Shown here in pieces: positions 11,430 through 24,200 of a DNA stretch of 64,000 nt. The number at the start of each line of letters is the position of its first letter. Position 1 is the first letter of the stretch. The notes under the pieces were generated by a model. It had not been told where the DNA came from, did not search any database, and was given only the letters and a program-made list of their open reading frames with translations. A program made the position numbers and the translations under genes. Source of the stretch: Amphiduros pacificus (taxonomy: Eukaryota > Annelida > Polychaeta > Phyllodocida > Hesionidae); contig OX439000.1 in the NCBI GenBank assembly GCA_949316495.1, positions 54,722,220-54,786,219 of the forward strand. Direction: 5' to 3'.

Positions 11430-11725
11430 TTACGATGCCGCCGGCAGCCCTAAGATGTTCATAAGATATACCTGCGGGACACGCAAGGGGGCATGCCGTG
11501 TACTTTAAGATAATATTTGGTTATAAGACATCGGGGAAACGCCGGCAACTTCTATGTTGCAGCTAAAAGTTCCCGATGACCCGCACAACGTCTTAAAGAT
11601 ATGCCCACTGAATTGTGGCCGATGATCCCCCAGTGCCCTCACGACAATCTGAACTGCCAGCTGATTTTGTTATTTGTTGCATCTTTTCTGAAATCGACGC
11701 ACGCAAACGTGACTGAGGTAGAAAC
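11430..11725. repeat. Dispersed repeat, right copy in inverted orientation
   Basis: It contains GGCAACTTCTATGTTGCAGC then TAAAAGTTCCCGATGACCC (11540-11583) and ends in GCAAACGTGACTGAGG (near 11704-11719), the reverse complements of landmarks in the 6818-7500 copy. It closes the block that holds the minisatellite, SINE and LINE fragment. Confidence 0.65.
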
Positions 11726-11827
11726 CGAGATAATCTTCAAATGAATTCTGCCAATAATATCACTTAAACCTTTACTTGCCCACAAATGGTCGTGTACATA
11801 TGCTCTAAGGTTATGTTTGAATACATG

Positions 11828-11992
11828 ACTTTGAAAGAGTATATTCCAAGCATAAATGGGACTTTGAAAGAGTATATTCCCAGCATAAATGGGACTTTGA
11901 AAGAATATATTCCCAGCATAAATGGGACTTTGAAAGAGTATATTCCCAGCATAAATGGGACTTTGAAAGAGTATATTCCCAGCATAAATGGG
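11828..11992. repeat. Tandem repeat, five copies of 33 bp
   Basis: The unit is ACTTTGAAAGAGTATATTCC + CAGCATAAATGGG, nearly identical across five copies. The length is a multiple of three, so open frames on both strands are by-products. Confidence 0.95.
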
Positions 11993-12009
11993 ATTTTGGT
12001 AAGTCATGT

Positions 12010-13120
12010 GTGAATTTGTGTGGTTGTTATGCTAACCACATTTATTTGATTCTCGGGGTAGGGGGTATGTTTTTTTAACTAAAATATCTTAGCTCTGAAT
12101 GGAAACAAAATAAAAATATTCTAGCTCTGTTGCTGTAGAAACTTATAATTTTTAGTTTATAGGCAACACACAATATCCAATGTGAGACGACACATTTTTT
12201 TAAAATTAACATATCTGATGTTTATAAATGCTATATTTCAAGATAGGGGACATCACACTAGATAAACTAAATTATCATTTCTTCATAGATAAATGACAAA
12301 GCTTTTTCCTTTGCAGTATCGTTAATACATAATGTTCCAATACCATTAGCTACATATTACCATGTTGGCTAAAATGTACATTAAGTGATCTGATATGCCA
12401 TATATAGGTTTGCTAATATCAATGCAACTTTTTACAGCATATTCCACTATCTGTCTTTCTTATTGGTATGTCAATTATCATTGTCCTTGAAATCCCTTGA
12501 ATTAAAAAAATATATATTTTCAAGGTCATCAAAACCCTTGAATATTGGCAGAAATCCTTGAAAACCCTTGAAATTTACAGTTATCAAAGGACTTTCAGAA
12601 AGACTTTGAATTTGCATTCTTTGTTGTTCTTTGCAATATACTAAGTGAAACTTCACAGTTTGGGAGTACATTAAAACAGATAAATAAGCCAAAAAAATGT
12701 CAGAATATGGCCCTTGATTCCCCTTGAAAATCCCTTGAATTTTTTGTCAACATAGGAAGTACTAACCCTGCATTATGTGCATCTTTGATCCCCTCACCAT
12801 AAACTAGTCTTGCTCTGTCTTTGCTGTATCATTACACCAGGTCTTGTGTGCCCAATAAATTGAATATTTGTTCAGTAAATTGTTAAAATATAAAATGATC
12901 TTATGTGCGTTATTTCTATTTTCTTTCTGACAAAGAAAAATGAGGTCTGACTTTTTTCATCAACAGCTCAAGCAGCACCAAAATTAAAATATGAACCATT
13001 ATCTAAACCTAAAAAATCAAGTTATCATTTAATAACACTGAATGCAATACCCAGTGGTTTGGGCTGGATTTGGCACATTCACTTGGTTCTGCCAACCCTG
13101 ATTATCGGTCCATGGTGGCC
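12010..13120. other. Intergenic, with a CCTTGAAA-rich repeat at 12480-12750
   Basis: Between 12480 and 12750 the motif CCCTTGAAA / CCTTGAAAATCCCTTGAATT recurs at least seven times, probably an old dispersed repeat. Nothing else is recognisable in this stretch. Confidence 0.5.
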
Positions 13121-13130
13121 ATGTTTTGGC

Positions 13131-13566
13131 TAGTGTTCTCCAATCACCCATCGGCAAAGCCCAGATAGGTGATCTGGAGAGGTCTGAGATTTTTGCTTTT
13201 TGGTCATAATCTCGTTCAGATGTGACTTTTTAAATACCCAACTGTTTAAGTGATAATTCATATTTTATGTATGATTATGTCTAAAATCTCACAAAAAAGC
13301 TTGATTATTTTTTGGATAACATTAAATAAAGAAAATATAAATACTTGATAATAATCGCCACCTGCAAAAATTGTATCAAACCCGTTTTAACGGCAGTTGA
13401 AACGGGTTTACCAAAGTTTTTGCAGCTGGCGAGTTTTTACTTCACTAGAGCTCAATCAACTCCACCAAACTTTTCTTTGGTTGGAGTTGGTAGAGACCAT
13501 GGACGTTCGACAAACCCCTCCAGATCACCTATCTGGGCTTTGCCGATGGGTGATTGGAGAACACTA
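13131..13566. mobile_element. 436-bp MITE with about 50-bp TIRs and a perfect 10-bp target duplication
   Basis: TAGTGTTCTCCAATCACCCA at 13131 continues through TCGGCAAAGCCCAGATAGGT and returns in reverse complement ending at 13566. Both sides carry ATGTTTTGGC (13121-13130 and 13567-13576), a 10-bp direct repeat. A second nested inverted repeat (13353-13435, CGCCACCTGCAAAAA ... TTTTTGCAGCTGGCG, with AAACCCGTTTT / AAACGGGTTT) lies inside. A 9-11 bp duplication fits Mutator-like elements; that is inference, as no transposase is present. Confidence 0.9.
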
Positions 13567-13579
13567 ATGTTTTGGCACA

Positions 13580-15180
13580 TTTATTCTGCTTACACCGTCA
13601 GATGGCGCTTTTGTTTCAGAAGTGATTTGTGAGTGCGTAGTAGAGTAAGAAGATTTTCTCGGATTTTATCAAGGATTTGGGATTTGCATTGGGATTTTGC
13701 AAACTTACGCGAGCTTGATTTTTTAAAATCAACACTTGTTTGACGATGTCTTTGGGTATGACTGTATCTTTGTATTTTCATTCCGATAATAAATGTGACT
13801 TTTCAAAAGGGAACATCTAATTTCAGCATAACATGCACATCACCATAAATTTAGGACATAGGCGTTAGAACGGGTAGGGATCCAAATTCATGTGTAGTGG
13901 ATTCAGTGTGACATTTTGCACCATTTTACACACTTAAATTTAAATTTCTCAAAAAAAGTTTCATAACTAGTTAATAAAATATTTATTTATTGAAACATAC
14001 ATACTAGAAGTAAAATTATGTCAAATAATAATACAAGTTGACTATATTTCCCATAAAAATGGTGCCTATATATACATTTGGATAGCATTTCGGAGGGGTA
14101 ATTTTGCTAAAATTCATTGTAGTTTATGGTAATTTTTCAAATAATAAAATTATGATGAAAAGTGTCCCATATTATGCCGGAAATATAACTCTGATAGCAT
14201 GCAAAACAAAAGGAATTTTAATGGTTGGTTTGGTAGATTTTCTGCCTTTTGGATTTGAAAGATATATATAATTTTCCTGATTTTCACATTGATTTCAATG
14301 GAAATCCATAAATATCACATATTTGTAAAAGGCAGAATATTTTACAATGGCATTTGTACCAATAATGGCGTAAAAAGTTTGCTATACATCCCCCTAACAT
14401 ATCCACATGGGACACCTTTCAAATTGATGGCCAATTTTTCACAAAGTGAAATTTTCCATTTTTCTCCATTGAAATCAATGGAAAATCCCCGTGACCTTGG
14501 GCTGAAAATTCAACGGCCCATGAAATCTGTTCTATTATAGCTACAGACTTGATCTTGGGCTTGTTCGTTTTGGAGAGATCTTTCATAATATGACTTTAAA
14601 AATGAGAGTTTTAGTGTGCAACAGCATTTTCATATTTCAAGGTCATGTCAAGGTCATCCCAAGGTCAGAGAATTTATTATTTTTTAAATCTTATTTTCAA
14701 TTGTCAAACATCTCTATAATTTTTTGGGGGCTAAATTTTATATTTTTTGTATAAATAGCCAATGTCCTTCATTTATGGCGACGATGGAACTATTTTCCTG
14801 GTGTAGTAGCATTCACGGGGACGATGTCGACATATGTGAGTGAGGCGTCAGAAGCAAGAGGGCAATTAAGATGCACTTACATTAAAATGTAATTAGACAA
14901 CTTTTGATGGAGGTGGGCGGCAAACGATGTCCAAGTGATGTGTCTATTTATATATTTTATCCCGTTTATACTCTGGTCTCCAATGGTTCTTGCATATCTT
15001 TCCCTTATCCATCTTTGGAACCATAGGCTTCATATTTGAGTTACGTCATCACCACATGCACGTGCCGTGAAAAGCTGGAAGCTAATGGGGGTTCTCTGGA
15101 CCCATGCCCATGATATGCTTTTTCCCGCCAAAACTTTGACATTGAACGCTTGATCAAGCAGAGAACTCTTTCTCGAAAGA
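13580..15180. other. Intergenic, no gene supported
   Basis: No coding exon is convincing. At 14641-14670 three AAGGTCA half-sites lie in direct repeat (TCAAGGTCATGTCAAGGTCA...). A mirror-like pair ATTTCAATGGAAATCC / CCATTGAAATCAATGG lies at about 14293 and 14464. Confidence 0.45.
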
Positions 15181-15189
15181 GATTGATTT

Positions 15190-15377
15190 CGCGTGATATC
15201 CCACGGTTTATCGCTAGGTGGCGTGTTTTACAAGATGGAAGACGTGGGTGATAACAGAGCCGAAATTAAGATATAATTTGACGATTTTCATCTGATTGTT
15301 GATCTGCAGTGTGTATTTTAAAGTTTAGATTTGTCTTCTGATTACTAGAGACAGAATGGAATTTGTTTAAATGCAAG
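15190..15377 (+). other. Candidate 5' untranslated exon of the DUF4062-NACHT-TPR gene
   Basis: A locally GC-richer stretch ends at ATGCAAG|GTAAGT (donor at 15378). The first coding exon of the downstream gene starts just after TTTGTCAG at 18240, so a 5' UTR intron is expected. A short upstream frame starts at 15235 (MEDVGDN...) and stops quickly. The link is inference from splice signals only. Confidence 0.3.
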
Positions 15378-15496
15378 GTAAGTTTATTTATTGGGCAACA
15401 TTATGCTTTATTCTACACATGGGTTTTCCAAAGACTGCTGCCAGTGCTGGATCGGAATTCAGCCATCCATGTATCAAACATACACACATACATCCT

Positions 15497-15523
15497 ACAC
15501 ACACACACACACAGACACACATC
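15497..15523. repeat. CA microsatellite
   Basis: A short run of CA dinucleotides with one GA interruption. Confidence 0.9.
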
Positions 15524-15648
15524 AATAACAACATAATAGATTAACTTTCATCTAAGTTAAGGATAGTTTATGCCACGGAGATCTACCGGTACTTCAGTCT
15601 TCATACTTGATTTTTTGTTGTTGACAGAACTAAAAAAGTCTTTTTTGT

Positions 15649-15860
15649 AACACAGATGGTTCCCTTTTTGAGAATCATTGCCAGGCAATGATTGTCAAAA
15701 AGGGAACTATCTGTGTTATTCTGTGATCGGTATGATCATGGGAAACGTGTAGTCTTATCCTGTGGATTGTAATTCGTTTTTTTCTGTGGTCATTATTGTT
15801 CAAGCAACTGACGCCACTGTGGAGTGTTCGTCCGTGTGCATGCAATTTTCCAATTTGCGC
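15649..15860 (+). mobile_element. Dispersed hairpin-bearing element, copy 1
   Basis: It begins with a hairpin of two arms of about 34 bases (AACACAGATGGTTCCCTTTT ... AAAAGGGAACTATCTGTGTT, 15649-15717), followed by about 140 bp including TCAAGCAACTGACGCCACTG. The whole block recurs in reverse complement at 54705-54921. No protein is encoded; the superfamily is unknown. Confidence 0.7.
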
Positions 15861-15869
15861 ATGATTTCC

Positions 15870-18240
15870 TGATAATCTGAGAGGAAAACGGAAATTTTAA
15901 CTCATTTTCATAAATATGATATGAATTTGAAAATCTCTTCATAAAATCGCCAAATCTTGGAGCAGAGAAATAAAATTTATATCCCCATAATCGGCATAAA
16001 TAAACAAACATTTCATTTGCGATATGTGTAGCTCTAAATTGTTGTTTTTATAACTTAAAATAGTTCTGAAAAAGAAATTTGACAAAACTTTGATATGGCG
16101 GCAACTATGATGTTGACACCCTTTGATCTTGTGCCATTGCGCCTCCATTCATAATTACTCCAAGGTGGCATACACACGAGACTGACGTGAGCATTAAGAT
16201 GATGGAAAAACTTTCTCAGGATTTCCTCACTGTGATGTACACAGAGCATCATAAATGGTGCACTCTGGACAGTAGATGCAGAATTCATTGATGAAACAAT
16301 TCCAGAGAAAAATATTCCAAAATATTCCATGTTTTTGCCATGTTCAACACAGGATGACTAGTTTAGTATGATGTCACACAAGGACACTGTGCAAGGCATC
16401 AGTAGAGTTTTACATTTGTTAAAATGGGGTACAAACCAGCTTCTTTTCTGTACAAGTGTTTATTACTTTTCTTGCACATATCTTATACAAAGTCATACAT
16501 TAAGCAAATATATTAAACAATATAAATGTGAAATTTGTTTAATTAAATACCCTTTTCAATGACCATTTCTGGAGAAGTCCAATGTACCAAAGTTGATTCC
16601 CGCTCACAACGATATTCATTTGTGGCACCATGGCGCAGTGCACCATGGCGTAAAGTGGGAGTAAGCTGATGGGAAGGACATTGAATTCCTTAGTGTTCTG
16701 GCTTCACGATGCCATTTTGTAGCATTCTACAGACTAGCAACTTATTAAAATTTAATCATGATAATGACGTAAAACAACTTGGATCATATTTTTTTGACCC
16801 CAGAACTTTGTTGAGCATATTATTCTGTCAATCAACAAAATTTGGTTAGGCTAGTCTGTTAGGAATTAAAAATTGAATTGTTATGAAAAATGCACCCAGT
16901 GACCTCACCTATGTCACAATGGGCATGTGTGCCAGTACCAGCTTGTAACAAAAATATAAAAGATGGAGCTACTCGGACAGTTCTTGGCCAATTAACACCA
17001 TGGGCAACTTAAAATATAGGTATTCGGCTCCTCTTTCCAAATATGCTATAACAATATATAGAACTAAAGACCATAGGATTCGCATAATCATAGGATTGGC
17101 TCATAATTAGGGAAATGTCTTGTATACGTAAAACAAATAGGACATTAACATTTTTTGAATAGAAATGATCTCCACTGCATGTCCATCAACTTAAAAATAT
17201 TATCAACCGCTACTTGGACATGCACCCTTTCAGTGAAAAGACAAAACAAAGTTGGCAACTTGCAGTCACACAAAGGAACTTACCTGGTAGGTTCAATATT
17301 TGACTGAAACCAGCAATAATTATATTTCATATCACATAATCTTGTTGATAAAGGTAATGAAAATTATCAGCTGGTTGCCATTGGCTCCTGTAGATGAAGT
17401 ATACAATTGTTCTAAAATGAATAATCTATATCAACACACTTTGAACATGATCTGCATGTATTTAATAATGCAGTCATTGTCTTAGGGCTTATTCTGTGTT
17501 TCATAGCTTTTAATATAATATTTAATAATATCTTAATAATGATGCTATGTCTACTGTACGCACATCTGGTATACTGACCAATCATAGCAGTTAAAGGCTG
17601 TTTTTTCCAATCATATTGGTTAACAAATAGTTTCAAGAAGTCTCCATAGATAAAAGGGTGGGAGATGTTGATCAACATCTGTCCACATTTCAACATTGCA
17701 AAATGCCCCAGTGATATTATTTTATTTCACAGAATGGAGGAAAAACCCAACTTCCAAATCTGAAATCATTTTGTTTCTATCATGTATATGAGAGAATGCT
17801 ACCTGCATTTATTGACCGTAAGTCATGTCCACAGGTTAAAAATAAAATAATTCTGCATCAAATAGAAGCTAAAAATGTTTAGAGACCTATTTTGATCATT
17901 GGTAAGATGTACTGATATGGTAGTGTGGGCACAGAGTTTGTCACATTGGGGCACATGTTGTAAGTTCATATATTAGGCTCAATATATCCATCTTTCCTTT
18001 TTCAAATTTGGTGAGCAAGTCCAGATTGATATTTAATATAATGGTTTGTGGTTTTAATTATTTATTGGATATTTCATACTGCAGGGTAAATGACTGGTTT
18101 TATATTAAATTACATTCTAAAACATAAATTCTGCAGCAGATATTTGCATTCAGAAATCAAGGTTAAGTGTTCTGTATTTTGTTTTTTGTTTTGCAAACAC
18201 TGATTGATTTGTATTTGTTACTTTTTATGTTCTTTGTCAG
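15870..18240. other. Intergenic or 5' intron sequence, no gene supported
   Basis: No exon, repeat family or RNA gene could be recognised. It may be the first intron of the gene starting at 18248. Confidence 0.4.
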
Positions 18241-18247
18241 ATACAAG

Positions 18248-21200
18248 ATGGCATGTAAATCAGAACAAAAGATTGTGCGACTCTATGTTACTTCATATGC
18301 CAGAGATTTTGTTCATGAGAGACACATTCTTTTCAAAGAGGTAGGAATAACTTTGGTTCTTCATCCTTGTGTTTGAATTGTTACTTTCATATATAAATAA
18401 AGATTTTTATTCTCCCTAATTCTATTTTAATGAGCATTTACTACTGACACTCTTAAAAACAATATTTCCTCTATGGAAGAGAAATTTACTTTAAACTCAC
18501 TGAATGATTGACATTAATTTGGTTGATGTTTAAGGTGATTCCAGATCTAAGAAGATGGTGCGAGGTGAAGGGAGTTCAAATCATTGACACAGACATAAGA
18601 TGGGTATGTGTCCTTCCAATTTGAAGATCTTCTTTTACTTTAAAAAAAAGATTAGGATAGCATAATTTTCATGTATATTAGTTACTTTGGCATTTCAATG
18701 ATATATCATGAAAAAGGAATATATATATATATATATATTATACTTCCAATTTAAAAGCCAGTTAAAAATTTTCACCTTTCTGTTCCACTTTCTGACCACG
18801 TTTTAGAAAATTGGTTGTGCTGCTCATAAGCACAGAAAACAAATTAAGCTGAGCTTCGCTGGTAGCAAAATCAATACATTTAAAGAATTATTTGTATTTA
18901 TACCTATGAAACTCTGTGTAACATTCAAACAGCCACTATTTGTCACTTTGAGATTATTACCATATTACATTTTTTTCATAAAGACACAAAACTTAGATGT
19001 TGGAATTTAATTTTAGGGTGGTCAATCTAAAAAGCGTGATCTACAGAAAATACAGAAGGACATCAGTGAAGAGTACTTTGAAGATGTTATGCCATACTTC
19101 ATCAACTTGACCAGGTTGCTACCATCTTACCAAACTTGATTCAAAGCTTGTAGTTCACTGGAGTTTGGATAACAATATTTTTACTAAATATTTAATTACA
19201 CATAATAATAGCTGTTATAATTATGGCTCAGACACTGAAAAAATAGATATGTTTTTGCTAAGGACATATATAAATTGTGCTGTCAATTTGTTCTTTGAAG
19301 GCAAATTTAAAATGGTTGCATTTATTAACCAGTTCTACAGTATTCACGCAGATGATACTGGTTTTATATTTATTGTAACTGTCACCTGAATGTTTGGCAG
19401 TTCAAGCCTTGGGGTAGTTCCACTGTGGGGAGATGCTTCTGATGCTGTGATAGAGGAATACAAGACAAGGACCAATGTGACTGATGCTGAAATGGAGATC
19501 CTCTTTGGAGCATACAGAACTGACAGTCCTAATGGTAGATAGATCTTTTTGTGGTTCTCCAAAATAATATTTGTCAGATAAAAATGAAAAAATAAAATGG
19601 AACTCTTTCATGTAAGGCAAACAGGTTACTCTGTGAAGGGGCTCAGATGAGTTGGTTGATGGATGATCTTGACTAATTTGATGATTGAACAAGTGAATGG
19701 AATTTTTTGATATTAGTCACACTGGTTACTCTATAGAAGGGGTTGGATGAGTAGAAGAGACCATCTTCAAAATATTTAAGAATTGTACAATAATCTCTTT
19801 TCCACCCTGCAGTTGATTTTCAAGACTCGTTCATATATTTCAGAAAGTTTCTTAAGCTTCTCCTGACCATTCTATCATTTCCATAAATAAAGAGAATACT
19901 TTTACCAATTCATTCATGTCTATCTTTGCAGTGATATTTTGTTTGCGAGACGATAGTTTTCTTGAAGATCTTTGTGTGGAAGAAGAAAAACGCTACTTTG
20001 TAAAACGCAACTTGGTATCCTCCCACAGCAGGAAACAGGCACAGCAACTGTTACAGAGATATCCAGTAGGTTCACAAAGCAAAATATCATCATAGTTTAC
20101 AGCATATTTTAAAACTATTTCCATAGTTTTGTTTCTTTAAACATGAAAATCTTTGTTGACAGGCAGGACAGATTTTCCATCATAATTATGACTGTGCAGG
20201 GTATGACCACTGTGAGGCCAAGATGAGGGTGGAAATGGCACCTACATTTGCCAAGCAGGTATTGATTCACTTCTCCCAAGAACACGAGGATATAATAGTT
20301 GCCCATGACAAAACTTCAGTAGTGCTTTGAAAATTGCTGTCAGAATCATTAAACATTATTTGTTGAAGTGTAAAGTCTTCATTTACAGATCCTTGACAAA
20401 ATGAAAAGTCGTTTGGAAGCAGACTTTCCCAGTTGTAATATCAGTGGTGATAGATATATTGAGATGAGACAAGCACAGGAATCTTTCATGGTGTCGCACA
20501 GTGCCAGAGTTCGGGGTCGCGATGACATTGTGTTACAGGTAGAGTGATTCAGTCTTTTTTCTTTATACTCCTCAACATGTCAGTGGTTTTGAAAAATATA
20601 CAATATTGCTGCAACTGTTCTGGTAAAATTGAAAAGCCAGTAAATTTCTTTTTTTTTCAGATTGAAGAATATGTGCGAACTGGGGGCAAGGAAGTTCCAC
20701 TGTTGCTTCTAGGTGGCGCTGGAAGTGGCAAATCTTCAATAATGGCAAAGGCAGCAAATGTTCTTGCTAACAAAGCCAAAGAAAATCAGTTGCCAGGGTA
20801 AGCAAATCATTATGTTACATATTTCAAATAGACATTTGGAAAAATATTTCACACAATATTTCCTATTCATTTCCCACCAGAGGGCTAGACACACAATATT
20901 TCCTATTTATGTCCCACCAGAAGGCTAGACACAATATTTCCTATCTATGTCCCACCAGAAGGCTAGACACAATATTTCCTATCTATATTCCACCAGAAGG
21001 CTAGACACAATATTTCCTATCTATATCCCACCAGAAGGCTAGACATGAAACCTTTTACATAACGCACATGAAATTTGTGCCTTGAGTTGTGTTCAGAGTA
21101 AATATCTTGCAATCTTTGATTGCTGTTTAATTTCATAATGAATATATATTTAATATTTGTTATTAACATTCAGAAGAATTCTCCCTATCTGCTCTACCAT

Positions 21201-24200
21201 ATACGCTGCATTTTCTGAGCACTGCGATCGTATTTGACCCAATTTTTTGCACATGGCACCTCCGGGAACAGCGGCGACAGCTTGTTTGGGGCATTGTCGC
21301 CTCTGCCTTTCATCTTTCCATCATTGTTTTTGTCAGTTTTGCCTCCGTAATGTTGACATAAATTACGTAGATTGCAATATACTTATATGAAGATTACACA
21401 ACAAACACTCAATAGCACTGACATTAGCTTGTCAATGTATAATGTCAGTCTGAAATTTCCCTCCCATCTTGAAGCAAGGCGGGCGGAAGTTTACAACGCA
21501 ACATCTTTCCCATCATGCATTGATTGCTCTCTCGCGCCAGTCCCGTCATTTTTTCATGGACCAACTAAAAAGCCAGCAGAGCAGATAGCGAGAATTGATT
21601 AATCATGAAATACCTACTGAATAAAAATTTCACAAGCATGCTGTCTGACAAAGATAAATCATGAGAAAATTTGATAAACCATAAGTGAACTTTTATTGAT
21701 TCATAGTTAGCATGAAATGTTTTATTAACTGTGCATTTCAGAGGTGGTGAAACTGGTTGGCATGTGTTTTACCACTTTGTGGGGGCCGTGCTTAGATCTA
21801 CAGAGCTGCAACTTATGTTACGAAGATTGAGTAGAGAACTGGACATTGTCAATGTAAGATATAAACTGTGTAAAAGATTAGTGATTGATGTTACATAATA
21901 TATGTTACATTTTCTGAAATTGATATTGTAAATCAGACTTATATAAAATATAGCCATTTGAACGATATGGGGTTAGTGCAGAAGATTAAATGTTTTCTGG
22001 TTTGATTCTTTGTTTGTAGGAGTCTGCTACTCCACAGGATGTTTCCCACCTTGCTCAGCTGATTTGTAACGCATTATCCAATGCCAGCACAAAACCAGTA
22101 GTCATCCTGGTAGATGCCCTCAACCAGGTCAGTACATATTACGTATATAACCTCACAATCTTGAAAAACAAAAACCCAATAAAGTGGAAGTTTATGTGAC
22201 ATTTGTTTCATAAAAAATATTATTTTTATGTGAGTGTGAAATCTCATACATCTGGTGATCCAATTATTATTGATCATTATTGACTGCTTATTCAACCTGA
22301 ACGTAAAACACAAATTTGTATAACTTGAAGAAATGTAATGATTAGATAATATTTTGACACCAGTCAAGCACACAAGCAATTGAGATTAACATTAATAAAA
22401 GTAAAGAATAAATAAAGAGAGAGTAGGCAAATACATTCAAGTTTTGCAAAATCAGATTTTCAAGCACTGTTCCAAATGTGATATAACTGTTTATTCCCTG
22501 AACTTGTGATCACATGTTTATTGCAGTTTGATGAGGACCATGCCGCGTTGGTGATGAGTTGGGTCCCCCGTAAGCTGGCACCCAATGTGCGATGTGTGTT
22601 TTCTATGATCAATGATACGCCGCAGCATAACACCTTGATGGCCCGGGAGAGCAAGCCTCAGGAGCTGCACATGGTGCCCCTCAGCCTACCATACAGGAAG
22701 GTCTCTGCTTACTTAGTTAGCATACAATCCTAAATAAACTGGCAGATTGGCAGGCAATTTTCTGTAACTGTTTATTTCTTCATTTTAATTTACATATGGT
22801 ATTTAATTTCAATCAGTATGTCTAGAATACCATTTTATGTGGGATATTCAATTTGCCCATTTTGTTGGTAATGCTAAACAAACCCTTGTGTTGATATTCA
22901 AGTTGCCTTTTCCTGTAGGTATCATTTTAAATTATTCCTACATTCTTTTCCTTTGAATTTATGTAAATCATTTATCACATCCTTTACCTGTGACAAAAGT
23001 TCTACTTTCGAGTCAGTATTGATAAGCAAAGTCTCTCAGGTTTGTACTATAATTTGATGCCTTTTGCAGCAAATAGTGACAGAGATGATGACTCAATGTG
23101 GCCGGCAGTTGAGCAGGATGCAAGTAGACCGTCTCCTGTCCAAACAGACCTCCGAGAACCTGTTATGGCTGTCAGTGGCATGTGAGGAGCTCCGCCTGGT
23201 GGGCGAAGAAGACAACTTAGATTACAAAATACAGTATCTGCCTGATGGGTTACTCAGGTAATATACATAATATTTGCTTGGTCAATATGTCAATAAATAA
23301 AGTAAAAGCCTCAAATATTTATTTAAGAGTGAATTGGTTTGACAACATATTGTGGCATTGTATTTGAATTTTACCTTTGATGGAAAAATGTGCTTTTTCC
23401 AGTTTGTTGGAGGAAGTGTTGGATCGTTGTGAGGCAGAGCATGGGGGTCACCGCTTGGTGGCGACACTGTGCCTATTGGAAGCATCTGCTACAGGACTGC
23501 TTCAGACTGAACTACTGGATATGCTAGCAGAAGAGGACACACTTACCCCACCTTCACCCTATGATGAGAAAGGTACACATGTTTTAATATTGTTGCAATT
23601 GGAAAAGCTTATCAAACATAGCATCTATTTTTGTAGATGTACCTTCTGTGGTGAGTTAAAGAAAAACTAATGATAAAAGACTTTTTTGCAGAAGAGAAAG
23701 AAAGTTCAGAAAAGGAGAGTAGTGAGAAAAAGAAAAAAACAAGTGTACTATCTGAAGAGAAGTGGAGCTTGATGTACAGAGCACTGAGACCTTTCCTGCG
23801 ACCATTTGGTGACAGCCGGGAAGGAAGACTAGACTTCTACCACAGAGCACTCAGCAAAGCTGTCAGGAGAAAGTCAGTCTATCTCTCATGCTTCAAGTCC
23901 AAGATTAATTTTAATAATAATTAATTTGAAAATAAAAATGTAATTTTGAGTGTGACTAAGATGATTGTGATTCTGCATCAATTCCTTGCATTGCAGATAT
24001 TTTAAGGTGGGAGATGACAATGAGAGTGATGAGGAGAGCCAAGACATCTATACCTTCTGGCATAAGAAACTGGCAGATTACTTTGAGCACTGTGGCTATG
24101 TCAATAGAAAAGTCGAGGTCAGTTGACATGCTTGGCAATATAAATTCCAATGATGTGCATATCATGCTAAATGAAGACAAGTTAAATAGTGAAGTTGCTA

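Noticed and set aside
11639-12013. Open frames on both strands over 11639-12013
   Set aside because: By-products of a 33-bp tandem repeat divisible by three.
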